NCBI GenBank assembly: GCA_002406015.1
Contig: DHMX01000022.1
Location: 124,001 to 188,000, forward strand
Direction: 5' to 3'
Length of the DNA stretch: 64,000 nucleotides
Origin: Lachnospiraceae bacterium UBA4631
Lineage (GTDB): Bacteria; Bacillota; Clostridia; Lachnospirales; Lachnospiraceae
Part shown: piece after piece, positions 9,549 to 18,846 of the stretch
How the letters are laid out: each line of letters begins with the position of its first letter
How positions within the stretch are numbered: position 1 is the stretch's first letter
Notes under the pieces: model-generated
What the model saw: only the letters and a program-made list of their open reading frames with translations
Database searches by the model: none
What the model was told of the DNA's origin: nothing
Made by a program: the position numbers and the translations under genes

Positions 9549-9572
9549 CGGGGTCCTTTCGGACCCCGTTTT
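9549..9572 (+). terminator. Intrinsic terminator after repeat protein copy 1
   Basis: CGGGGTCC, loop TTTC, GGACCCCG, then TTTT. A strong 8-bp GC stem. Confidence 0.9.
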
Positions 9573-9623
9573 CAATTTGGTTTGAATGTTATGAATTTTA
9601 TGCAAAATGCTGATTTTCCTATA

Positions 9624-9652
9624 TTTACTTTGGTAATTATTAATGTTACAAT
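9624..9652 (+). promoter_or_regulatory. Promoter of repeat protein copy 2
   Basis: TTTACT, 17 bases, TACAAT. It is the counterpart of the promoter at 8135-8163, with a -10 one base further from consensus, so copy 2 may be weaker. Confidence 0.6.
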
Positions 9653-9699
9653 AAAATTACCTTAAGCATGAAATATTACAAAGGGAGGATGTTATAAGC

Positions 9700-10944
9700 A
9701 TGAAAAAGACAAGTTTATTCTTTGCTGCATTAGCTGCAGCCGCTGTCGTAGCAGTGCCGACTGTTGCAGCGAATGCTGAAAGCTATACCGAAGGCTGGCA
9801 ACAGGGTTCCAAGGGCTGGTGGTATCAGTTTGAAGATGGTTCTTATGCAAAGGGCGACTGGTATACAGTTGAAGACGATGAAGAGAAGGCTTATTTGTTC
9901 GACGAGAACGGTTGGCTGACCACAGGCTGGCATTACAATTATTTCGAGGACTGGGAAGGCGGTTATTGGTATTATTCCGATAACAGCGGTGTTCTGCAGA
10001 AGGGCTGGCAGAAGATTAACGGAAGCTGGTACTATTTCGATAAGTATGACTATAATATGTATTCATGGAGAAATAGCATTGAAACCGCAGATGGTGAGTA
10101 CACTACATATTGGTTTACACCAAGCGGTGAAATGGTAGCGGGCTGGTATAATTACAATCCGTCATCTACCTATGGTGACTGGGTATATACGAATTCCGAC
10201 GGTTCTGCATATGACGGCTGGTTAAGCTATAATGGAAACTATTATTTCTTAGAGCAAGGTCAGATGGATACTTCTAGTATTATTAATAAGTACCAGAAAG
10301 AAGACGGCAGTACCTATTACTCAACATGGAGACATGATTCTGAAGATAAGAAGGTTGAAGCTTATTATGTAGGCAGAGACGGTAAGATGGTAACCGGTTG
10401 GGAATATATGGATTATGAAGATGCAACCGGCAATACATGGAATGAATGGCATTATGCTGACAGCAACGGTATTGTTAAGGCTGATTGGGTAAGTGGTGCA
10501 AATGGTGCATGGTATTTTACGGATTCAAACGGAGTTATGCTGCGTGACCGCTTAGCATATCTGGGTGACTTTAGCAGTGCTTACTGCGATAAGATTTCTG
10601 ACAATGAGCCGGTAGCTCCAAAGTATGATGATTATCGGGATGCTGACGGTTATATTGACTGGGAGAAGTATGATGCAGCAAATGCAAAGTATCAGAAGGA
10701 ATTCCGTGCATACAGAAATGCAAATACTTACATCTTTGATGCAGATGGTAAGATGGTAACCGGCTGGTATGGTTCCAAGGATACCTATGGTACAAGATGG
10801 TACTATGCAAACAGCAATGGTACAGCTTATCAGGGCTGGTTACAGAGTGGCGGTAAGTATTACTACATCGATAATGGTGTAATGCTTACCAATACAATGA
10901 CTCCGGATGGTTACTATGTAAACGCAGACGGTGTTTGGCAGTAA
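9700..10944 (+). CDS. Secreted cell-wall-binding repeat protein, copy 2
   Basis: A 414-residue paralog of the preceding gene with the same signal peptide (cleavage near ANAE), repeat order and charged insert. Differences are scattered substitutions and small indels (for example GNMYTSTS versus GQMDTSS), as expected of diverging duplicates rather than an assembly artefact. Like copy 1 it has no recognisable enzyme domain. The GGGAGG lies 11 bases before the ATG. It has its own promoter and a strong terminator. The two copies could be antigenic variants or specialise for different polymers; nothing in the sequence decides this. Confidence 0.85.
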   Translation: MKKTSLFFAALAAAAVVAVPTVAANAESYTEGWQQGSKGWWYQFEDGSYAKGDWYTVEDDEEKAYLFDENGWLTTGWHYNYFEDWEGGYWYYSDNSGVLQKGWQKINGSWYYFDKYDYNMYSWRNSIETADGEYTTYWFTPSGEMVAGWYNYNPSSTYGDWVYTNSDGSAYDGWLSYNGNYYFLEQGQMDTSSIINKYQKEDGSTYYSTWRHDSEDKKVEAYYVGRDGKMVTGWEYMDYEDATGNTWNEWHYADSNGIVKADWVSGANGAWYFTDSNGVMLRDRLAYLGDFSSAYCDKISDNEPVAPKYDDYRDADGYIDWEKYDAANAKYQKEFRAYRNANTYIFDADGKMVTGWYGSKDTYGTRWYYANSNGTAYQGWLQSGGKYYYIDNGVMLTNTMTPDGYYVNADGVWQ

Positions 10945-10991
10945 AATCTGATTAATTTCGTTTGTACAGACAAAATGCTTAAAGGTAATAA

Positions 10992-11023
10992 GAGCGGGTT
11001 CCTTTTGGAACCCGCTCGTTTTT
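10992..11023. terminator. Terminator between repeat protein copy 2 and the convergent activase gene
   Basis: GAGCGGGTTCC, loop TTTT, GGAACCCGCTC, then GTTTTT: an 11-bp perfect stem. It works clearly on the + strand. For the convergent - strand gene the T-tract is poor. Confidence 0.9.
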
Positions 11024-11029
11024 GACTCA

Positions 11030-14000
11030 TTATTCTGTTTTGCCAACAGCCGCCTCTGCCTGAGCTGTTTTCGTATCAGAGGTTATATTAGAGGTCTTAA
11101 CGGCTTCGGAGGTCTGATTCTGACTTCGTAAGTTCTTTTGTGCGGTTGAGAGCATCAGCTTAATCCGGTTCAACTGATTTACCTCGGAGGCTCCCGGGTC
11201 ATAATCGACAGCTACGATATTTGCATCCGGATACGCGGCACGTAATTCCTTAATCACGCCCTTACCGACAATGTGGTTCGGCAGACAACCGAACGGCTGA
11301 CAGCAGACGATGTTCGGTACACCGGACTTAATTAACTCTACCATTTCTGCGGTTAAGAACCAGCCTTCACCGGTCTGATTACCGAGTGATACAATTGGCT
11401 TTGCATATTCGGCTAATTCCTGAATATGTGCGATACTGCTAAAGTGTTCGCTGGCTTCCAGCTCCTTACGTGCAGTGGAACGGAAGATGTCCAGATATTT
11501 AATAACAAGATTGCTGATAAATGCGGATTTCTTAGTCTTACCTAAAAACTCATGCTTGTAATTTGCATTGTAGGCACAATAATCCAAGAATCCGGATAAA
11601 TCCGGCATAACAGCCTCTGCACCCTCTGCCTCTAATAACTCGACAATGTGATTGTTTGCACAAGGCTGGAATTTAACCAGAATCTCTCCGACCACACCGA
11701 CACGCGGTTTTTGAATATCCCGAATCGGAAGCTGGTCAAATTCTCTGATAATACCACGGATATTTTTACGGAAGGTTTTCATACTGCCGCCTTCTTCGAT
11801 GGATTGAATACAGATAGCCTCCCATTTTTTATGAAGTGCGTCAGCGGAACCCGGCACCTGTTCATATGGCCGCATATGGTAGAGGCACCGCATAAATACA
11901 TCTCCGTAGATAACTGCCTGCACTGAGGTTCGAATCATGGCATAGGTATAATGGAAGCCCGGATTTGTCTCCAAGCCGCCGGCATTGATAGAGATAACCG
12001 GAACCTGTTCTAAGCCTGCCTTTTTCAATGCACGCCGTATAAAGCCGATATAATTGGTTGCACGACAACCGCCACCGGTCTGTGTAATGGCAAGGGCAGT
12101 TTTGTTTAGGTCGTATTTTCCGGTCTGTAATTCCTGAATAAGCTGTCCGACTACCAGAATCGAAGGGTAGCAGGCATCGTTATTAACATACTTCAAACCA
12201 ACATCCACAGCCGATTTCTCCGGGTCCGGCAGGGTGGCAAAATTAACACCGCTCTTGCTGAATGCTGGCATTAACATAGAGAAATGAATCGGTGACAGAT
12301 TCGGTGCCAGAACCGTATAACGTTCCTCCTTCATTTCCTCCGTAAAGAGCTTCCGTTCAAATGCAGAGGATACCGGATGTGGCTGAATCCCCTTCTTTTT
12401 GCGTACCTTAACGGCACTGATGAGAGAGCGGATTCGGATACGGGCAGCACCCAGATTGCTGACCTCATCAATCTTTAATACCGTATAGATTTTACCGGAG
12501 CCGGTCAGAATATCGTTGACACAGTCTGTTGTAACGGCATCTAGACCGCAGCCAAAGGAATTAAGCTGAATCAGCTCCAGATTCGGACTGGTCTTTACAT
12601 AGCTTGCGGCAGCATACAGACGGCTATGGTACATCCATTGGTCGGATACAATCAGCGGACGTTCTGCTTCTGCCAGATGGGATATGGAGTCCTCGGTCAG
12701 AACCGCAATGCCATAAGAATTAATTAACTCCGGTAAGCCATGGTTGATTTCCGGGTCGATGTGATATGGTCTGCCTGCCAGAACAATTCCCATGCAATCA
12801 TGCTCCTTGCAATATTGAATGGCTGCCTCACCCTGTTGATGCAGGTCTTTTTTCATGGCTTCATATTCTGCAAAGCCTGCGTCAATGGCTTCCTGAATTT
12901 CTTTTTTGGTAACATCCGTATACTTAGAAAACTCCTGATACAGACGTGTAATCAATGCGTCGCGGTTATCCAGTGCCATAAACGGACGGATAAAGGTAAT
13001 ATCATCACTTCGGATTTCTTCTACATTATTCTTAATATTTTCCGCATAAGAGGTTACCATCGGACAGTTGTAGTGATTATAGGCATCCGGTGTCTCATTT
13101 TGCTCGTATACGATACAAGGCTGGAAAATCGTCTTAATACCTTGTTCAAGCAGCCACATAATATGACCGTGTGAAATCTTGGCAGGATAACATTCCGATT
13201 CACTTGGAATGGATTCAATACCCATCGTGTAAATATCCCGGCTGGATGGCGGGGATAAGATGACACGATACCCAAGCTTGGTCAGGAAGGTATGCCAGAT
13301 TGGGTAGTTTTCATACATATTAAGGATTCTCGGAATCCCGATGACACCCCGGACAGCCTGCTCCGGAGCGAGTGGCTCGTAGTCAAATATCCGGTGGAAT
13401 TTGTATTCAAACAGATTCGGAACGTGGTTCTTATTTTTCTGCTGTCCGATACCACGCTCGCAACGGTTTCCGCTGATAAAGCGTCTGCCGCCGGAGAAAC
13501 GGTTAATCGTCAGAAGACAGTTATTGGGACAGCCCTTACAACGGGACATGGTAGTTTCATAGGTTAACTGATTGATGTCATCAATCGAAAGCATGGTAGA
13601 GATCGCACCTTCTTCATAGTTGTCTCTGGCAATCAGGGCAGCACCAAAGGCACCCATGATTCCGGATATGTCCGGACGGATAGCAGAGATACCGGAGATT
13701 AATTCAAAGCTTCGTAATACGGCATCATTATAGAATGTACCGCCCTGTACTACAACACGCTCACCCAAATCCTTCGGGTCCGTCAGCTTAATAACCTTTA
13801 ACAGGGCATTTTTAATAACGGAATACGCAAGACCTGCAGAAATATCCGCAACGTCAGCTCCTTCCTTTTGTGCCTGCTTAACCTTGGAATTCATAAATAC
13901 CGTACATCTGGAGCCAAGATTAATCGGATGCTCTGCAAAAAGAGCAATATGGGCAAAGTCCTGAATGGAATAATTCATGGATTTTGCAAAGGTCTCGATA

Positions 14001-15364
14001 AAGGAGCCGCAGCCGGAGGAGCAGGCTTCATTTAACATAACGTTATCGACTGCCTGATTCTTGATTTTAATACATTTCATATCCTGACCGCCAATGTCCA
14101 GAATACAGTCGACATCCGGTTCAAAAAAGGCGGCTGCTGTGTAATGGGCAATGGTTTCTACCTCACCATCATCCAGCATAAGAGCAGACTTAATGAGAGC
14201 CTCTCCGTAACCGGTGGAACAGGCTCTTACGATTTTAGCTCCCTCCGGAAGCTTGGAATATATGTCCTGAATGGCATGAATACTGGTATTTAACGGGCTT
14301 CCGTTGTTGCTGCTGTAAAAAGAATAGAGCAGAGAGCCGTCCTCACCGACTAAGGCAACCTTGGTTGTGGTAGAGCCGGCATCGATTCCGAGGAAGCAGT
14401 TACCCTGATAGCTGCTTAAGTCCTTTTTCTTTACCTGATAACGGCTGTGACGCTCTTGAAATTCATCATATTCTGCCTGATTGTGGAAGAGAGGATTCAT
14501 ACGGTCTACTTCCATTTCAATTTCAATTCCGCTGTTTAACTGGTCCTCCAATGCCTGCAGGGAGGTATGGTTATCAGTATGCTCTGCATTCAGTGCAGCA
14601 CCGATGGCTGCAAATAAATGGGAATTATCCGGAGCAATTGTCTGTTCCTCCGTCAGATGCAGATTCCGTACAAATGCCTGCTTTAGTTCAGACTGGAAAT
14701 GCAAAGGACCGCCTAAGAATGCCACATTTCCGCGAATCGGTTTTCCGCAGGCAAGACCGCTGATGGTCTGGTTTACAACTGCCTGATAGATAGAAGCCGC
14801 CAGATTTTCCTTGGTAGCACCTTCGTTAATCAATGGCTGAATATCGGTCTTGGCAAACACACCGCAGCGGGCAGCAATCGGATACAGGGTATCATAATGC
14901 TTTGCATATTCGTTCAGACCGGCGGCATCTGTCTGAAGCAGACTTGCCATCTGGTCGATAAAGGAACCCGTACCACCGGCACATACACCGTTCATACGCT
15001 GCTCAATTCCGTTTGTCAGATATATAATTTTAGCATCCTCACCGCCTAATTCGATGGTAACGTCAGTCTGTGGTGCATAGAACTGGATTGCATCGGTGAC
15101 GCATACAACCTCCTGTGAAAATGGAATATTTAAAATAGTTCCGATAGCCAGACCGCCGGAGCCGGTAATTGTGGTCTGTATATCCAGATTACCAAGCTTA
15201 GCCTTGGCATCTGCAATCAGACGGGCAAGTGTACCCTTAATATCTGCAAAATGCCGTTGGTAATCAGAAAAGAGAACCTCATGCTCCTGATTTAAAATGG
15301 CTACCTTTACGGTGGTAGAACCTATATCAATACCTAATACGAAATTCATGGTTTTCCGCGACAA
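11030..15364 (-). CDS. 2-hydroxyacyl-CoA dehydratase activase / dehydratase-like fusion
   Basis: A 1444-residue cytosolic protein. Two BadF/HgdC-type ATPase activase domains come first: about residues 7-265 ([14 protein letters not shown]) and about 325-585 ([14 protein letters not shown]). Each has the pair of cysteines that in this family bind a bridging [4Fe-4S] cluster ([10 protein letters not shown] with [16 protein letters not shown] with SRCTVF). A cysteine cluster CKGCPNNC follows near residue 620, then a DUF2229-type region and a HgdB/C-like region to about residue 1390, and a low-complexity tail. Known relatives drive ATP-dependent electron injection; the substrate of this large fusion class is not established. 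The start is TTG, chosen because GGAGG is ten bases upstream, whereas the next ATG (15349) is too far. It is a single-gene transcript. Confidence 0.88.
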   Translation of the reverse strand: MSRKTMNFVLGIDIGSTTVKVAILNQEHEVLFSDYQRHFADIKGTLARLIADAKAKLGNLDIQTTITGSGGLAIGTILNIPFSQEVVCVTDAIQFYAPQTDVTIELGGEDAKIIYLTNGIEQRMNGVCAGGTGSFIDQMASLLQTDAAGLNEYAKHYDTLYPIAARCGVFAKTDIQPLINEGATKENLAASIYQAVVNQTISGLACGKPIRGNVAFLGGPLHFQSELKQAFVRNLHLTEEQTIAPDNSHLFAAIGAALNAEHTDNHTSLQALEDQLNSGIEIEMEVDRMNPLFHNQAEYDEFQERHSRYQVKKKDLSSYQGNCFLGIDAGSTTTKVALVGEDGSLLYSFYSSNNGSPLNTSIHAIQDIYSKLPEGAKIVRACSTGYGEALIKSALMLDDGEVETIAHYTAAAFFEPDVDCILDIGGQDMKCIKIKNQAVDNVMLNEACSSGCGSFIETFAKSMNYSIQDFAHIALFAEHPINLGSRCTVFMNSKVKQAQKEGADVADISAGLAYSVIKNALLKVIKLTDPKDLGERVVVQGGTFYNDAVLRSFELISGISAIRPDISGIMGAFGAALIARDNYEEGAISTMLSIDDINQLTYETTMSRCKGCPNNCLLTINRFSGGRRFISGNRCERGIGQQKNKNHVPNLFEYKFHRIFDYEPLAPEQAVRGVIGIPRILNMYENYPIWHTFLTKLGYRVILSPPSSRDIYTMGIESIPSESECYPAKISHGHIMWLLEQGIKTIFQPCIVYEQNETPDAYNHYNCPMVTSYAENIKNNVEEIRSDDITFIRPFMALDNRDALITRLYQEFSKYTDVTKKEIQEAIDAGFAEYEAMKKDLHQQGEAAIQYCKEHDCMGIVLAGRPYHIDPEINHGLPELINSYGIAVLTEDSISHLAEAERPLIVSDQWMYHSRLYAAASYVKTSPNLELIQLNSFGCGLDAVTTDCVNDILTGSGKIYTVLKIDEVSNLGAARIRIRSLISAVKVRKKKGIQPHPVSSAFERKLFTEEMKEERYTVLAPNLSPIHFSMLMPAFSKSGVNFATLPDPEKSAVDVGLKYVNNDACYPSILVVGQLIQELQTGKYDLNKTALAITQTGGGCRATNYIGFIRRALKKAGLEQVPVISINAGGLETNPGFHYTYAMIRTSVQAVIYGDVFMRCLYHMRPYEQVPGSADALHKKWEAICIQSIEEGGSMKTFRKNIRGIIREFDQLPIRDIQKPRVGVVGEILVKFQPCANNHIVELLEAEGAEAVMPDLSGFLDYCAYNANYKHEFLGKTKKSAFISNLVIKYLDIFRSTARKELEASEHFSSIAHIQELAEYAKPIVSLGNQTGEGWFLTAEMVELIKSGVPNIVCCQPFGCLPNHIVGKGVIKELRAAYPDANIVAVDYDPGASEVNQLNRIKLMLSTAQKNLRSQNQTSEAVKTSNITSDTKTAQAEAAVGKTE

Positions 15365-15416
15365 ATTCCGTCGCCCTCCTTACTTATTTATATAACATTT
15401 TTCATTATCCTTTGCT

Positions 15417-15445
15417 ATTATAAGGGAAATTGTCGAAAAACTCAA
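15417..15445 (-). promoter_or_regulatory. Sigma-A type promoter of the activase fusion gene
   Basis: On the - strand: TTGAGT, 17 bases, TATAAT, about 55 bases before the TTG start. Confidence 0.7.
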
Positions 15446-15495
15446 CATGAAAAACCTTCCGCTTATCTTAAGTTTTTGTAAAAATAATGACGGTT

Positions 15496-15524
15496 TTCAC
15501 AGGAATGGACGGATTGCATAGAAT
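15496..15524 (+). promoter_or_regulatory. Probable promoter of the LysM gene
   Basis: TTCACA, 17 bases, TAGAAT, about 30 bases before the start codon. Each box differs from consensus by one base. Confidence 0.6.
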
Positions 15525-15555
15525 AAATAGAAGAATGAAAAGGAAATGAAAAACC

Positions 15556-15918
15556 ATGTATCATAACGCACGCAATTGTACCGGATTTGTATATGTAGTA
15601 AAAGAGGGAGATACATTATATAAGATTGCAAAGGAATATGATTTGAAATTAATTGATGTGCTGCGGTTTAATCCCTATGTGAATGTGTATAATCTACAGG
15701 TGGGGGATGAGCTGTGCCTGCCGACAATGCCAAATTCGTCTGTGCCGGGCGGTACGAGTGAACGAACCTACATTACGCAGGAGGGGGATACCTTAACAGA
15801 CCTGCTGCAACTCTTTGATACGGATTTTGAAAGTCTGGCGGAGCAGAATCCATCCCTGATGGAGCTTCCGATTCCGGCGGGCTATGTACTTCGGTACCCT
15901 GTAATGGCACCGAGATGA
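15556..15918 (+). CDS. Small double-LysM protein without signal peptide
   Basis: A 120-residue protein made of two LysM domains: about residues 14-58 (YVVKEGDTLYKIAKEYDL) and about 73-118 (YITQEGDTLTDLLQLFDT). LysM binds GlcNAc-containing glycans. There is no signal peptide or anchor. LysM proteins without export signals are known in sporulating Firmicutes as spore coat or cortex proteins, and nearby GerW and YqfC/D genes fit that idea, but it is inference. The second LysM is more diverged. It has its own promoter and is followed by a hairpin without a T-tract. Confidence 0.8.
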   Translation: MYHNARNCTGFVYVVKEGDTLYKIAKEYDLKLIDVLRFNPYVNVYNLQVGDELCLPTMPNSSVPGGTSERTYITQEGDTLTDLLQLFDTDFESLAEQNPSLMELPIPAGYVLRYPVMAPR

Positions 15919-15968
15919 GGAGAGATAGAGAAGAGATAGAGAAAAACGCAACGTAAAAAACAGGACTT

Positions 15969-16026
15969 CGGGATTATCCGGTTTTAGCAGACGGACTTTA
16001 AAATCAGATAATCCCGCTGTAACCGG
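15969..16026 (+). other. Long-stem hairpin of unknown role
   Basis: A perfect 10-bp stem, CGGGATTATC (15969-15978) with GATAATCCCG (16007-16016), over a 28-base loop. An alternative pair, CCGGTT (15978-15983) with AACCGG (16021-16026), overlaps it. No T-tract follows, so it is not a standard terminator. The rest of the 235-base gap shows only a promoter. Confidence 0.45.
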
Positions 16027-16083
16027 AATCATAAAATGTCTGTAAATGAAATCAAAAAGAAAAAGAAAGCGGAGGGGCGGTGC

Positions 16084-16112
16084 TTGCGTTTGCGGTATGA
16101 ATAGGATATAAT
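16084..16112 (+). promoter_or_regulatory. Sigma-A type promoter of the rhomboid-like gene cluster
   Basis: TTGCGT, 17 bases, TATAAT, 41 bases before the start codon at 16154. It probably drives the run of genes up to GerW. Confidence 0.65.
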
Positions 16113-16153
16113 TAAAAAGTCTATGGAAAATGAACGATAAGGGAGATTAAGAA

Positions 16154-17041
16154 ATGCATTGGATGAATAAGCTGGAGCGAAAGTTCGGAAGATATGCAAT
16201 TAAGAATCTGATTATATATATACTGGGTGCCTATGCAGTGGGCTATGTCTTTTATTATATGGAGGTCTTAGGAATCATACCGGGCATCTATGAAATGCTT
16301 GCAATGGACCCGGAAGCAATCTGTCATGGACAGGTCTGGCGGCTGGTGACATGGGTATGTACGGTTCCGCAGCAGCCGGGATTCTTTTTGATTTTCATGT
16401 TTCTGATGTATTATTGGATTGGACGAACCCTTGAACAGGTATGGGGAACCTTCCGGTATAACCTGTTTATTTTTATGGGCTTGATTCTGATGACGGTTGG
16501 ACCAATGTTGATTTATCTGGTATCCGGACTGATTATGGGCTTTGACCATGCGTTGAGTCTGTCTGCCAGCACCTATTATTTGAATCTGACCTCATTCCTT
16601 GCATTTGCAACCATATTTCCGGACCAGCAGGTGTATTTTATGTTCATACTTCCGGTTAAAATGAAGTGGCTTGCAATTCTGGATGCAGCATTACTGCTGT
16701 GGCAGGTGGTTCAGAATCTGATGGTGGCAATTGCAATGCCGATATACCGGGTTTCCTGTATTTCAACGATTGTGATGATTGTATTATCGGTAGCGAACTT
16801 TTTGATTTACTTCTTTGCAACCAGAAATTATAAGCAAATTTCACCAAAGGAGATAAAACGAAAGCGACAGTTCAAAAAGAAGGTTCGGCAGGCAACCCCA
16901 CAGGGAAGCCGGCATTACTGTGCCATCTGTGGACGAACCGAGCAGACAAATCCGGAATTACAGTTCCGATTCTGTTCAAAATGTAAGGGGAATCTGGAAT
17001 ATTGTAACGAACATTTATTTACACACGAACATAGAAAGTAG
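16154..17041 (+). CDS. Rhomboid-like membrane protein with C-terminal zinc ribbon, probably not a protease
   Basis: A 295-residue protein with about six hydrophobic segments (residues 17-225) in a rhomboid-like order: amphipathic loop, WRLVTWVC, then the WIGRTLEQVWG segment. The usual GxSG serine motif reads SAST (about residues 136-139), and no histidine is present where the catalytic one should lie (VSCISTIVMIVLS), so proteolysis is unlikely. A cytosolic basic linker leads to a zinc-ribbon-like end (CAICGRT, then CSKCKG, and further Cys/His). It resembles rhomboid-fold pseudoproteases that hold or route membrane partners. It heads a cluster with two unrecognised genes and is followed 11 bases later by the next gene. 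Confidence 0.7.
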   Translation: MHWMNKLERKFGRYAIKNLIIYILGAYAVGYVFYYMEVLGIIPGIYEMLAMDPEAICHGQVWRLVTWVCTVPQQPGFFLIFMFLMYYWIGRTLEQVWGTFRYNLFIFMGLILMTVGPMLIYLVSGLIMGFDHALSLSASTYYLNLTSFLAFATIFPDQQVYFMFILPVKMKWLAILDAALLLWQVVQNLMVAIAMPIYRVSCISTIVMIVLSVANFLIYFFATRNYKQISPKEIKRKRQFKKKVRQATPQGSRHYCAICGRTEQTNPELQFRFCSKCKGNLEYCNEHLFTHEHRK

Positions 17042-17052
17042 GGGAAGATAAG

Positions 17053-18456
17053 ATGCAGAAGCAGGACCGATTAGTGATTAAGCAACTGGGAAACAAACAG
17101 AACATAAGTGAGAATCTGGTAAAATATGCGGAATTAATGAGTAATACCTATTATGAATATTCGTTGATTCAGTTGGCTATGAATCTGTATACCTTACAGG
17201 AAAGAAGCCAGGAATACGTGAGTGAGGATGCTTATGTAGAGCAGGCATTGTATACCATACAGAAGTTCACAGGGCGGTATGTATTGGACAAGCAGTATGA
17301 GAATCGGACACAGGAGCGGAAAGAGATTCATGAGGTCCGGAATAAGATTACGGCACGAATGCGGATTTTGACAAGCTACACCGATGCCTTGCAGCTTTAT
17401 GAATACATACTGAACCGTCTGGAATATTCCTATGAGCTGGTAGACGGTGATGAGGTGGATACAGAGGCTTACAGCCAGAAGCTGTTTCGGTATCTGTTTC
17501 AGGACAAGGATAAGATGGTGATTAACAGTAAGATTCAGTCGGTAGTATCCCAATTGCCGGTTAGAATTACAAAGAGCCGGTTCTATGAGATTATTAATGA
17601 AAGCCTGAAAATCTATACGGGAGCAGAATGCAGCAGTGTGGATGATTTCGCAGAGACGATTCGTGCCTGCTCCGGCTTATCCAGACCGGACGGCTTTGAT
17701 ACGGAATATCCGGTGCTATATGAGCTGTTACGCTCCTTAGAGCAGTTGGATTATATGAATCTTTCGCAGGAGGATTGGCAGTATTATACAGGTAAATTGC
17801 AGGAGGCTGCCGGCTACATTGAAAATATAGTGACCGACTATCTGCTTTTAGAGGACATTGTAAATGAGGTCTATGCAGTGATGACTGCCTGTGTATATAT
17901 TACGAAGGATACAAAGGAAATGGGATATGCCACGAAGATATTGGAGTGCGTATTAGAGGCTATGGCAAATGATACTCCGATTTCTGAGATGGCAGAGGAT
18001 TGCTTCTTTGCGTTAGAGGGAACTCCGGAGGCACTGTTAGATACGCTGTCACAGGCGGAGGGCTTGTTATTTGATGTATGGTCCGAGCAGCAGGAAGCAT
18101 TGCAGGCAGAAGGACTTCAGGAGGAATATGCGGATTTGAATCTGATTTCCAAGCTGCTTTGCAATAGTGTATTCATTGATTTGAAGCCGGATAATTTGGA
18201 GCCGGAGATTGCGGACAGTATTTATGTAAATCAGGTTAAGGATGCCTTGGTGGAAGAATTTGCCCAGTCCTTTGTGCAGGGACATAAGCTGATAAACCGG
18301 GCAAGAATGGCAATGGTGATGGGAAATGTTCCGGTATTTTTCAACAGTCAGGATGAAATATCCTCTTATCTGACCTATGCACTGGAGCATTGCAATAATC
18401 ATAGTGAATTAAAGGCAGTGATTGCGATTCTGGATGAAATGATGGACGAGGAATAA
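17053..18456 (+). CDS. Uncharacterised helical protein
   Basis: A 467-residue soluble, acidic protein that I do not recognise. It looks almost fully alpha-helical, without signal peptide, membrane helix, cysteine cluster or nucleotide-binding motif. It follows the rhomboid-like gene by 11 bases and is preceded by AGGGGAAG, so co-expression is near certain. A helical-repeat or scaffold role is possible from composition only. Confidence 0.75.
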   Translation: MQKQDRLVIKQLGNKQNISENLVKYAELMSNTYYEYSLIQLAMNLYTLQERSQEYVSEDAYVEQALYTIQKFTGRYVLDKQYENRTQERKEIHEVRNKITARMRILTSYTDALQLYEYILNRLEYSYELVDGDEVDTEAYSQKLFRYLFQDKDKMVINSKIQSVVSQLPVRITKSRFYEIINESLKIYTGAECSSVDDFAETIRACSGLSRPDGFDTEYPVLYELLRSLEQLDYMNLSQEDWQYYTGKLQEAAGYIENIVTDYLLLEDIVNEVYAVMTACVYITKDTKEMGYATKILECVLEAMANDTPISEMAEDCFFALEGTPEALLDTLSQAEGLLFDVWSEQQEALQAEGLQEEYADLNLISKLLCNSVFIDLKPDNLEPEIADSIYVNQVKDALVEEFAQSFVQGHKLINRARMAMVMGNVPVFFNSQDEISSYLTYALEHCNNHSELKAVIAILDEMMDEE

Positions 18457-18502
18457 GGAACGGCGAATCACAACATTCAGGTCCGATAGAACAGGAGTGT
18501 TC

Positions 18503-18817
18503 ATGAAATTATATAATCGCATGTATGTCCGCGGAATACCGGACTGGAAGGTGATACCGACGATGCGTAAAATGAAGCGAAATCGGTCTGTTTCCGGCTT
18601 GTATTGCATTACGCTTCCGGTATTTCAGGATGGAATTTTGGAAATATATGAATATGAGGAATTACGACAGCCGTTATATGAAGGTCTGGAGCATCCGGTT
18701 ATTGTAATCGGAATAGCTGCCAATCGGGAAGATGCAGAGGAGCTGGTACGACTCATTGTGGATGAAGTGTATCAGAATACCGGAGAATTTCAGGTGGGAG
18801 ATTATCTGGGATTGTGA
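18503..18817 (+). CDS. Small uncharacterised protein
   Basis: A 104-residue protein, not recognised. It is basic at the N-terminus (MKLYNRMYVRG, then RKMKRNR) and has a mixed alpha/beta second half ending VGDYLGL. I chose the ATG at 18503 because AGGAG ends six bases before it; a GTG six bases earlier would overlap that site. It sits between the unrecognised helical protein and the DUF2953 gene in the same run. Confidence 0.7.
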   Translation: MKLYNRMYVRGIPDWKVIPTMRKMKRNRSVSGLYCITLPVFQDGILEIYEYEELRQPLYEGLEHPVIVIGIAANREDAEELVRLIVDEVYQNTGEFQVGDYLGL

Positions 18818-18846
18818 TGCCGGAAGATAGGTGAGGAGGTGATGGC

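Larger units (their letters stand above)
8103..11023 (+). repeat. Tandem duplication of a whole gene with its promoter and 3' flank
   Basis: Two consecutive units of about 1.4 kb (about 8103-9572 and 9591-11023) share the promoter region, the 5' leader (AAGCATGAA...TACAAAGGGAGGAT), the coding frame and a conserved 3' block. That block (TTTCGTTTGTACAGACAAAA plus TGCTTAAA) precedes a GC-rich terminator. Coding identity is high throughout; the intergenic flanks are more diverged. Confidence 0.8.

Noticed and set aside
12740..13174. 144-codon frame on the + strand within the activase gene
   Set aside because: Shadow of a well-supported - strand gene; no ribosome site or family likeness.
16035..16103. 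Short Lys-rich frame of 22 codons in the gap before the rhomboid-like gene
   Set aside because: No ribosome site, and it overlaps the promoter of the next gene.
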